Source of the DNA: Streptomyces mirabilis
GTDB taxonomy: Bacteria; Actinomycetota; Actinomycetes; Streptomycetales; Streptomycetaceae
DNA length: 64,000 bases
Direction: 5' to 3'
NCBI RefSeq assembly: GCF_039503195.1
Contig: NZ_JBCJKP010000001.1
Span: forward strand, 4,464,001 to 4,528,000
The notes beneath the pieces are model-generated. The model saw only the letters and a list, made by a program, of their open reading frames with translations, was not told the DNA's origin and did not search any database. Below, piece after piece: positions 51,776 through 58,726 of the stretch (positions are counted from its first letter, which is position 1; each line of letters starts with the position of its first letter). The position numbers and the translations under genes are program-made.

Positions 51776-52987
51776 GTGGACCCCGAAATACTCAGATCCA
51801 GCTTCGCGGTCGTCGAAAGACGGGCCGAGTTCGCGGTCAAGTACTTCTACTCGCATCTCTTCCGGCACAACCCGGACGTCCGCGGGCTCTTCCCCCTGGA
51901 CTTCCCGGAGGACATGGAGCGACAGCGGGACCGGTTGTTCGCGGCACTCACCTATGTGATGGAGCGGCTGGAGGATCCGACGCTGCCGGGGTACCTGCGG
52001 GAGCTGGGACGAGACCACCGGAAGTACCTGGCCGAGCCGGAGCACTACGCCGCCGTGGGGGCGAGCCTGATCGCCGCGTTCGCCGCCGTCGCGGGGTCGG
52101 CGTGGAACGCGGAGGCCGAGAAGGCCTGGGCCGAGGCGTACGGGGCGATCACGAACGTCATGCTCCAGGGCGCGTGGGAGGCACAGCACGAGGGTGAACC
52201 GCCCTGGTGGGACGCCGAGGTCGTGTCCCGGACCCGGCACGGCGACGACCTCGTCGTACTGACCCTCCGCCCGCACCACCGGCTGCGCCACTCCCCCGGC
52301 CAGTACGTCAGCGTCAGCGTCCCCCACCTGCCGGGCATCTGGCGCCCGTACTCGCTCGGCAACGCGCCCCGCGCCGACCACACCGTCGACCTGCACGTCA
52401 GCCGTGTCGAGGGCGGGGTGCTGTCCACTGCCCTGGTCCGGCAGACCCGGGAGGGCGATGTCCTGCGGCTCGGCGCACCGGGCGGCGCCCTGACCCTGCG
52501 GGTGCCGGTGGAACGGCCGCTGACCTTCATCGCGGCCGGCACCGGATGGGCTCCCGTCAAGGCGCTGCTCCAGCAACTCGACGCCACGCACGAGGCCCGG
52601 CTGTTCCTCGTGGCCCGCGACACCTCGTACCTCTACGACCGGTCGGCCGTGGAACGACTCCAGTCCCGGTTACCCCGCCTCGGCGTCACCTTCATCACCC
52701 CCGCACCCGGCCGCCCCAAGGCCCAGGCCACCGAGCGACTGCTGACCGCGCTGGGCAACCGCGCCGGCTGGGCACGCCACGACGTCTATCTCGCCGGGCC
52801 GCCCCAGCTCGTCGAGGAGATCGCCGAGTCTCTGCCCGCCCTCGGCACCCCGCCGGAACAGATCTTCCACGATCTCCTGCCACCCGCCGACCCCAGCCGC
52901 CCCCGCCCCCTGGGCCCCGCGGAATGGCTCCTGGACCGCCCCCACCCCAACTGGCACAACCCGACAAGCCGCGCCCCTCACACGTAG
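51776..52987 (+). CDS. Flavohaemoglobin-type globin-FAD/NAD reductase
   Basis: A 403-residue two-domain protein. Globin part about 1-140: B-helix aromatics KYFYSHLF, proximal His81 in GRDHRKYLAEPEHYAAVG. Reductase part about 150-380: FAD site RPYSLGNAP, NAD site FIAAGTGWAPV, and DVYLAGPP. Such proteins detoxify nitric oxide with O2 and NAD(P)H, or act as oxygen/redox sensors. The gene appears leaderless. Codon 299 (52670-52672) is TTA, the only TTA I found in any called gene here, so translation should need the bldA tRNA. The C-terminus carries a Pro-rich tail. Confidence 0.85.
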   Translation: MDPEILRSSFAVVERRAEFAVKYFYSHLFRHNPDVRGLFPLDFPEDMERQRDRLFAALTYVMERLEDPTLPGYLRELGRDHRKYLAEPEHYAAVGASLIAAFAAVAGSAWNAEAEKAWAEAYGAITNVMLQGAWEAQHEGEPPWWDAEVVSRTRHGDDLVVLTLRPHHRLRHSPGQYVSVSVPHLPGIWRPYSLGNAPRADHTVDLHVSRVEGGVLSTALVRQTREGDVLRLGAPGGALTLRVPVERPLTFIAAGTGWAPVKALLQQLDATHEARLFLVARDTSYLYDRSAVERLQSRLPRLGVTFITPAPGRPKAQATERLLTALGNRAGWARHDVYLAGPPQLVEEIAESLPALGTPPEQIFHDLLPPADPSRPRPLGPAEWLLDRPHPNWHNPTSRAPHT

Positions 52988-53038
52988 CCCTGGGGCCCTC
53001 CCCCTCCCCCCTCCCTCCCCCTCCCCGTTTCCGCTTCC

Positions 53039-54025
53039 TCAGGCCGTCTCCGTCGCCCGGATCGCGTCCCGGTAGGCCCGCGCCGCCGCGCGCAGGGCCG
53101 CCTCCGGGTCCACTCCCCCGGCCTCCGCGTGGGCGGCGATGGCCAGCAGCTCGTAGCCGACGCCTTCGCCTCGGGGGAGTTCGACATCAAGTCCCGCCGC
53201 GCGCACGCGCGATGCCAGCTTCGCCGCGAGGGCCAGGCCCGGCTGGCCCAGTGGTATCCCCTCCGTCACGGACGTCCGCCGCTTCTCCTCGGCCTTGGTG
53301 CGCAGCCAGTGCTCCTTGACCTCCTCGGGGGTCGTGGCCGTCTCGTCGCCGAACACGTGCGGGTGGCGGTGGATCAGCTTGGCGACGATGCCGCCGGCCA
53401 CGTCGTCGATGGAGAAGGGTGCCTCGGCGTCCTCCTCCGCGATCCTGGCGTGGAAGACGACCTGGAGCAGAACGTCGCCGAGTTCTTCCCTGAGCTCGTC
53501 CCGGTCGCCCTCCTCGATCGCCTCGACGAGCTCGTACGCCTCCTCGATCCCGTACTTCGCGAGGCCCTTGTGGGTCTGCTGGGACGACCACGGGCACTCG
53601 ACGCGGATGCGGTCCATGACCTGGACGAGGTCGAGGAGTCGGGCGCCCGGCAGGTCGTACGAGGCCGGGAGCAACTCCAGGTCGGGCATCTGTATGCGGC
53701 CGGAGCCGGCGAGGCGGGCCAGTCCGTCGGTGAGACGCGGCTCGCCCTCCCCTGTGGCGACGACGACCACCGTGCGGCCACCGACGCAGGCGTCCACCAG
53801 GTCCTGGGCATCGGGGGAAGCCTCGTCGACGCTGATGCCCGCCTCGCGCAGATACGGCAGCTGCGGATGCGCGCCGTCCGCGCACACCACCTGGTCGGCG
53901 GCGCGCAGCGCCTGCCAGGCGGGCCAGGACAGCAGCCCGGGGGCGACGCGGTGGCTGGTGGTGAGCAGGACGATACGGCCGGGGTCGGGAACCTGGGCGG
54001 TGGCGTCGGAGCTGGTTGCGTTCAC
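53039..54025 (-). CDS. mazG: Nucleoside triphosphate pyrophosphohydrolase MazG
   Basis: A 328-residue house-cleaning enzyme. Residues about 1-115 resemble a degenerate tetrapyrrole methylase domain (GRIVLLTTSHRVAPG, VVVVATGEGEP). The MazG domain follows (LDLVQVMDRIRVECPWSSQQTHKGL in part, EEAYELVEAIEEGD, EELGDVLLQVVFHA with the EExxD-type metal site, IHRHPHVFGDE). It hydrolyses non-canonical or ppGpp-linked nucleotides. GTG 54025. A codirectional SurA-like gene lies upstream. Confidence 0.88.
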   Translation of the reverse strand: MNATSSDATAQVPDPGRIVLLTTSHRVAPGLLSWPAWQALRAADQVVCADGAHPQLPYLREAGISVDEASPDAQDLVDACVGGRTVVVVATGEGEPRLTDGLARLAGSGRIQMPDLELLPASYDLPGARLLDLVQVMDRIRVECPWSSQQTHKGLAKYGIEEAYELVEAIEEGDRDELREELGDVLLQVVFHARIAEEDAEAPFSIDDVAGGIVAKLIHRHPHVFGDETATTPEEVKEHWLRTKAEEKRRTSVTEGIPLGQPGLALAAKLASRVRAAGLDVELPRGEGVGYELLAIAAHAEAGGVDPEAALRAAARAYRDAIRATETA

Positions 54026-54169
54026 CCCACGAACGTAACCCACGCCACCGACGCCCCCAGGAGTTGTCCACAGGCCGGGAGGGGGTCGCACCGTTTGTCC
54101 ACAGCCCCACCCCCAGCCCAGAACCTGGCGTTGGCCTACGGCCCACTGGACTCTCACTGACCTACTGAC

Positions 54170-54208
54170 CTACTGGCCCACCGAGCTACTGGCCCACTGA
54201 GCTACTAC
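54170..54208. repeat. 16-bp direct repeat
   Basis: CTACTGGCCCACCGAG (54170-54185) and CTACTGGCCCACTGAG (54186-54201), with a third start CTACTAC running into the lipoprotein stop codon. Two ACTGACCT octamers precede it. Confidence 0.8.
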
Positions 54209-54864
54209 GCCGTCTGCTGCGTCCCCGTCGACGTGACCTCCCGCAGCCACGGCGTCTTCACATCGACGCGGCTGCTCTTCTGCACGTCCCAGGCGCCGTA
54301 GCGCGGGTTCAGGTCGACGTTCAGCTTCTTGGACGCGTCGGACATGGCCTTCCAGAACGCGGCCTTGCCGTCGGTGGTGTTCATGTCGGCACCGAGCGCG
54401 GCGGCGAGCTTCTGGGCCTCGATCTCGGTACGGAGGTTGTCGTCGAGACGCTGGGGCACCACCCCGTACTGCTGCAGCCAGGCCGTCTCCAGCGCCTTCG
54501 CACCGCCCGCCTGACCCTCCAGCGTCGCCCGCATCCGCTGGGTGTCCGCGCGGGTGACGCTCACGCCCGCGTCCTTGGCGGCCTGGTCGAGAACCTGGTC
54601 GAGGACCATGGTGTGCAGGGTGTCGCGGGTGAGGCTGCCGGTCTTGGCGATGGCCTGCTCGTACTGGGCCTCGTCCTTGACGGCGGCCCGCTGTGCCGCG
54701 CGCACCTCGTTCACCCGGCTCTCCAACTGCGCGACCGTGATCCGCCGGCCACCGACGACGGCGGCGGCGCCTGGGTGCGCCTCGCCACCGCACGCCGTGA
54801 GAAGGGGGGCCGCTGCGACGATCGCAGCGGAGAGGACGAACGCGGTGCGACGGCGGCGGTGCAA
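54205..54864 (-). CDS. SurA-N domain lipoprotein
   Basis: A 219-residue lipoprotein with a basic N-terminus, hydrophobic core (TAFVLSAAIVAAAPLL) and lipobox LTAC (about 24), followed by a SurA N-terminal (chaperone-like) region (ITVAQLESRVNEVRAAQ, DTLHTMVLDQVLDQAAKDAGVSVTRAD in part). There is no parvulin-type prolyl isomerase domain, so it is a chaperone-like rather than isomerase form. Start TTG 54864 is chosen because GGGAGG lies five bases before it; longer in-frame forms would destroy the lipobox layout. Functions outside the membrane. Confidence 0.78.
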   Translation of the reverse strand: MHRRRRTAFVLSAAIVAAAPLLTACGGEAHPGAAAVVGGRRITVAQLESRVNEVRAAQRAAVKDEAQYEQAIAKTGSLTRDTLHTMVLDQVLDQAAKDAGVSVTRADTQRMRATLEGQAGGAKALETAWLQQYGVVPQRLDDNLRTEIEAQKLAAALGADMNTTDGKAAFWKAMSDASKKLNVDLNPRYGAWDVQKSSRVDVKTPWLREVTSTGTQQTA

Positions 54865-55021
54865 GGAAACCTCCCGAGGAGATTGTGCGACGGTGCACAA
54901 AGTCTTGCGGTGATCGATGGTAGGCAGTGGCCCGGCTCTCGGCCAGCCATTCGACCAACGATTCGCGGAGACTTCCGATACCGGCGCGGCCGCCGTGACG
55001 AGTGGGACGGCCACCGTCCGC

Positions 55022-55131
55022 TCGTACGACCGTTCACATCGGCTCGTCCGACCGATCGCGTCGACTCGTGCGACCGATCAGGTCCGGTCGCACGACCGGC
55101 CACGTCGGGGCGCACGGCCGATCGCGTCCTG
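55022..55131. repeat. 22-bp direct repeat array, 5 units
   Basis: Five contiguous, degenerate 22-bp units beginning at 55022, 55044, 55066, 55088 and 55110. Shared pattern: TCGnnCGACCGATC followed by a variable NCGTCNNN. The period is two helical turns. It lies upstream of the SurA-type lipoprotein gene (158-267 bp before its start) and just past the 3' end of the next gene. Confidence 0.8.
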
Positions 55132-55146
55132 GCGTGCCGGCCCCGG

Positions 55147-55788
55147 TCAACCGCGCGCCTCGACCTCGCGCTCGACGACCCCGGCGACCTCGGCGCGCAG
55201 TCCGTCGCCGACGCGCGTCACGGTGATGTTCTTGGCGCTCGTGGAGTCGGCTCCGGCGTCCGCCACCAGCACGAAGTCGACCTTCTGGTACTGCGGGGCG
55301 GTCTGCGTCGCCGCCGTGACCTCGGGCTTTCCGGTCGCGACGACCACGTCGCAGGACCGCTGGAGCAGGCCGTTGAGGTAGGGCCGCGCGTTGGCCGCGG
55401 ACTGGTCACCGGTCACCGGGACATAGCTCACGCGCGCGTGCGTCTTGAGGGACGCGTCCTGCATGCCCTGCCAGACCTCGGCCGCGGTGGTCCCGGCCGT
55501 GATCCCGTCCTTGCCGGTCAGCAGACAGGCGTCGACGTCCTTGTAGTGGCGGGCCCGGGTGTCGGGGACCTGTCGCTTCGTGTCGGTACGGGAGAGGAGG
55601 TAGCCGGTGACGGCGACCGCGACCGCGACGATCACGGCACCCGCCACCATCGCGACCCCCCTGCCGCCCAGTACACGCGGCCATTGGAGTACCGCCCGCA
55701 CACCGGCGGCGAGCCTCGACTCCTGCGTGGCGTCGCGCGCCGCCTTCGCGCGCTGCGCCTGCGGCACCTGCCTGACCCGCTTGACCAC
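55147..55788 (-). CDS. Membrane-anchored BMP-like protein
   Basis: A 213-residue protein: basic cytoplasmic segment about 1-43, one transmembrane helix (about 44-66, VAMVAGAVIVAVAVAVTGYLL), then an extracellular half resembling the PnrA/BMP substrate-binding fold (CLLTGKDGITAGTTAAEVWQGMQDASL, in part; CDVVVATGKPEV; KVDFVLVADAG). It is shorter than classic BMP lipoproteins and anchored rather than lipidated. GTG 55788 start, with GGAAG about 14 bases upstream, so the start is uncertain. Confidence 0.62.
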   Translation of the reverse strand: MVKRVRQVPQAQRAKAARDATQESRLAAGVRAVLQWPRVLGGRGVAMVAGAVIVAVAVAVTGYLLSRTDTKRQVPDTRARHYKDVDACLLTGKDGITAGTTAAEVWQGMQDASLKTHARVSYVPVTGDQSAANARPYLNGLLQRSCDVVVATGKPEVTAATQTAPQYQKVDFVLVADAGADSTSAKNITVTRVGDGLRAEVAGVVEREVEARG

Positions 55789-55838
55789 GTGGTTCCCGTA
55801 CTTCCGCTCTTCCGTGCTTTCGTCCGGCCGGTGCGCCG

Positions 55839-56156
55839 CTAGTACCCGACGCTCCGGGGCCAGACCGTCCAGGCGTGCACCGCCGCGCCGACCATCGACG
55901 CCAGGATCAGGAGCACGTCGTCCGCGAACTCGAGGCCGTGGGTGGTCTCGGGGGTGAGCGAGAGCTGCATGACCCATGCCACCAGCACCGCGCAGAACCC
56001 CCCGAAGACCGCCCAGTCCGCGCGGGTGCCCCGCCGCAGGGCGATCACGAGGGACGGAACAGGACACAACAGCCCCAGGCTGACGACGGGAAGCGCCGCC
56101 AGCCCGGCACGGACGGCGGACGGTCCGACGACCGCCGGCAGCCTTTCGACCCTCAT
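55839..56156 (-). CDS. Small membrane protein (RRG-DW family, copy A)
   Basis: A 105-residue protein with three hydrophobic segments (about 15-40, 50-67, 78-98). It shares the pattern I-x-RRG-xx-xDW-x-F with the protein encoded at 58265, so the two look like distant paralogues. AGAGGAG six bases before ATG 56156. Between the BMP-like gene and the secreted glycoside-hydrolase-like gene, same strand. Function unknown. Confidence 0.65.
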   Translation of the reverse strand: MRVERLPAVVGPSAVRAGLAALPVVSLGLLCPVPSLVIALRRGTRADWAVFGGFCAVLVAWVMQLSLTPETTHGLEFADDVLLILASMVGAAVHAWTVWPRSVGY

Positions 56157-56216
56157 GCCCTGCTCCTCTTGGGGTGTTCTCCGGATCTTGCGGTGTCCTC
56201 CGGAGGAGTGCGGATG

Positions 56217-57044
56217 TCAGCCGGTGATGGCGACCGGCGCGTCCCAGGCGTCGCGGTCCACGGTGATCGTGACACCGCCTATGGTCTCCTTGCTGTTGAC
56301 CATGTACTGGTGGGCGCGGCTGTGGCCGGTGAACTGGGTGGAGCCCCACGGCCAGTCCGAGGTCGTCGTGTTGACCTTGTCCCACAGCGCGTACCAGAGG
56401 TTGCCCGGCAGGTCCGTCTTGTCGGTCGCGGTCGCGATGGCCTTGGCGCTGGAGCTGGTGAAGCCGTAGAAACCGGTCCGGTACGTCTTGGCGTGCAGCA
56501 CCTTGTCGAAGGCGCGTACGTACGTCAGGGTGGCCTTGTTGCACGCCGCGTTCGTGATGTCGTACGACTCCATGTCCAGGTAGATCGGACTGCCCGCCTT
56601 CATGCCCAGCGTGGACGCCTTGGCCACGGCGTCCGCGGCGTCGGTGGCGCCGAGCGAGGCGGCGTTGGTGGTGGTGAGCTTCTCCGGGTTGGAGCCGGTC
56701 TGGCAGGACGGCTGGGCGCCGACGTACAGCGGGATGAGCTTCCAGCCCAGGGTGCTGACCGACTTCACCCAGGAAGCGGTGAGGTTGGGCTGGTTGCAGC
56801 CGCGGTTCTTGCCGCCGATGTAGACGGCGGCCGCTCCGTAGAAGCCGGTGTGCCAGGCCTTCATCGCCGTCAGCGAGGGTGCGGTGCAGGTGTCGAAGGC
56901 CCGGCCCGTGAACGTCCGCTGGGCGGGCCAGGTGGTCGCCGCCATCGACGTCTGCGCCGCGATCCCGGCTCCGGCGACCACGGCCGCGCCTGCCGTCGCC
57001 CAAGCGAGGTAACGGCCCTTCTTAGACATCCGATGGCTGGACAT
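56217..57044 (-). CDS. Secreted glycoside-hydrolase-like (DUF1906) protein
   Basis: A 275-residue secreted TIM-barrel protein. Signal region with SKKGRYLAWATAGAAVVAGAGIAAQ (in part, cut after about SMA), then GRAFDTCTAPSLTAMKAW, AVYIGGKNRGCNQPNL, IPLYVGAQPSC, SPIYLDMESYD (acidic residues of the barrel) and GFYGFTSSSAKAI, HQYMVNS. This is the Rv2525c-like domain found in exported actinobacterial proteins, thought to act on or bind cell-wall glycans. Several ATGs (57059, 57044, 57029) are possible; none has a good ribosome site. Confidence 0.78.
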   Translation of the reverse strand: MSSHRMSKKGRYLAWATAGAAVVAGAGIAAQTSMAATTWPAQRTFTGRAFDTCTAPSLTAMKAWHTGFYGAAAVYIGGKNRGCNQPNLTASWVKSVSTLGWKLIPLYVGAQPSCQTGSNPEKLTTTNAASLGATDAADAVAKASTLGMKAGSPIYLDMESYDITNAACNKATLTYVRAFDKVLHAKTYRTGFYGFTSSSAKAIATATDKTDLPGNLWYALWDKVNTTTSDWPWGSTQFTGHSRAHQYMVNSKETIGGVTITVDRDAWDAPVAITG

Positions 57045-57109
57045 CCCCACCCCATTCATGACGCACGCACGTCACAGCGCGCGGGACGTGCGGACATATA
57101 GATCGAAAC

Positions 57110-57139
57110 AAGACAGTTCAAGACACTTCAAGACAGTTG
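57110..57139. repeat. 10-bp direct repeat triplet
   Basis: AAGACAGTTC, AAGACACTTC, AAGACAGTTG, contiguous. Period one helical turn. Lies in the 392-bp divergent gap between the glycoside-hydrolase-like gene and the DUF3558-like lipoprotein gene, about 65 bp before the former's start. Confidence 0.85.
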
Positions 57140-57436
57140 AGCCCCGTCGGCGCCCATCCCGGCTCACCGACGAGAGAGGGTGACCGGCCCCCGGCGCGCG
57201 GGGCGGATCGCACCGTAACCGACGCCACCCCCTTGATCGGGAAACCCTGTACCTCAATCGCCACAAGAATCCCTCAAGCCACGGCAAAACATGGGGAGTC
57301 CGTGGAACCCCGGACCGGTGGACCCCCTCTTTCACCGATCTTTGGGACCCCCCCGATGCCTGTGCAGGGCCTGTGCACCCATAGAGTCCGCTCGGTTCAA
57401 CAGCACCACTTCTCAAAGAAGGACTCAGACATCCCG

Positions 57437-58153
57437 ATGCGTCACCCCTCCCGCGCGGCCAAGGCGCTGCTCGCCGCAGCCGTGCTCCCGCTGGCCCTGG
57501 CGGCCTGCTCCTCCGGCACCACCGTCCAGCCCTCGTCCGCCAAGACGAAACAGGCCAAGGACCCCAACGCCGGTCTGTTGACGGGCGCGCAGCTCAAGAA
57601 GGCGCTGGCGCCCGCGTCCTTCTTCGCCACCGGCTTCGCGGTCGACCCCAGCGGTGCGCGGGACTCCGGCACCACGTACACCCCGCCGAGCTCCTCCCCG
57701 GCACCGAAGCCGGACTGCTCCCTGCTGGGCGGCACCAGCTGGATAACGATCACCGGCGACTCGGGGGTGTCCTTCGCCCAGAACGACTACATCAGCAAGA
57801 ACACTTCCGAGGACATCGCCCAGGAGATCGACACCTACCGCGGCACGACCTCGACGACCGTGCTGACGGACCTGGAGAAGACCGCCACCGCGTGCGCGAC
57901 CTTCACCGACTCCGACACGCACACCAAGGTGAAGGTCACCGGCGCCACCACGCCCGGCCTGGGCGACTCCGCGTACACCATCACCCTGACCAACAGCGCC
58001 TGGCAGAACGGCACGACCCTGATCGCCGTGCGCGCGGGCACCGACGTCGTCAGCGTCATGTCCACGGACGGGCACGACAACGGCGCCGCCACGGCCAAGA
58101 AGCTGGCGACCCGGATCGTGACGTCCCTGAAGGGCGAACACCAGCGCGTGTGA
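57437..58153 (+). CDS. DUF3558-like lipoprotein
   Basis: A 238-residue secreted lipoprotein: basic N-terminus, hydrophobic core and lipobox LAAC (about 17-20), low-complexity linker (about 22-40), then a single alpha/beta domain with CSLLGGTSWITITGDSGVSF (in part), AQEIDTYRGTTSTTV and a Cys pair. This is the DUF3558 look common in streptomycete envelope lipoproteins; the function is unknown. ATG 57437 is used, although GAAGGA is 15 bases away. Confidence 0.75.
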   Translation: MRHPSRAAKALLAAAVLPLALAACSSGTTVQPSSAKTKQAKDPNAGLLTGAQLKKALAPASFFATGFAVDPSGARDSGTTYTPPSSSPAPKPDCSLLGGTSWITITGDSGVSFAQNDYISKNTSEDIAQEIDTYRGTTSTTVLTDLEKTATACATFTDSDTHTKVKVTGATTPGLGDSAYTITLTNSAWQNGTTLIAVRAGTDVVSVMSTDGHDNGAATAKKLATRIVTSLKGEHQRV

Positions 58154-58177
58154 CCCGCCAGATGGGAACATGACACC

Positions 58178-58213
58178 CCCGAGAGGTTTCTCGGGACCCG
58201 AGAAAGCTCTCGG
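58178..58213 (+). terminator. Terminator-like hairpin
   Basis: CCCGAGAGGTTTCTCGGG and its near-complement form a long stem with one G-G mismatch and an A-C loop, 24 bp after the DUF3558-like stop codon. Confidence 0.7.
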
Positions 58214-58264
58214 GGGGGCTCGTAGGGCGCTCGTGGGTGCTCGGGGGGTGTGAGGGGCATGGGC

Positions 58265-58639
58265 ATGAGCGTGGACAAGCGCCTGGAAGCCGGCTGGGCC
58301 CAGCGGATCGCGTGGTCGGTCCTGGTGGTCGCGTCGCTGGGTCTGCTGGTGTGGGTGCCGTTCCTGTACGCCGCGATCCGCCGCGGCAGGGGCTCGGACT
58401 GGGGCGCCTTCGCCGCGTTCCTGCTGTACGAGCTGGTGACGCTGCCGTGGGCGACCGTTCAGTCGGACGCGGGCGATCCCGTCCTCGGCGCGGTCGCCGT
58501 CGTCACTCTGGCGATGGCGGTGTGGCTGCTGCTGTTCGCGCTGTTCGACAAGCGCACGCCGAAGTACGCCACGGCGAACGCGGGGCGGACACCCGGGCCC
58601 GTGCCGGGCCCGGCGCCGGGCAACCCGTATCTGCGCTGA
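58265..58639 (+). CDS. Small membrane protein (RRG-DW family, copy B)
   Basis: A 124-residue protein with three hydrophobic segments (about 15-37, 48-65, 75-95) and a Gly/Pro-rich C-terminus (PGPVPGPAPGNP). It shares IRRGRGSDWGAFAAF with the corresponding segment of copy A at 55839. ATG 58265 follows GAGGGG by seven bases, preferred over ATG 58259 and GTG 58250. Confidence 0.68.
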   Translation: MSVDKRLEAGWAQRIAWSVLVVASLGLLVWVPFLYAAIRRGRGSDWGAFAAFLLYELVTLPWATVQSDAGDPVLGAVAVVTLAMAVWLLLFALFDKRTPKYATANAGRTPGPVPGPAPGNPYLR

Positions 58640-58726
58640 GGGTCCCCCATATCTGCGCCGAGGGTCGCCCGTATCCACGCTGAGGTCACCCGGAAGCCTT
58701 CGTCCACGCTCAACGCACCCGGCGGT

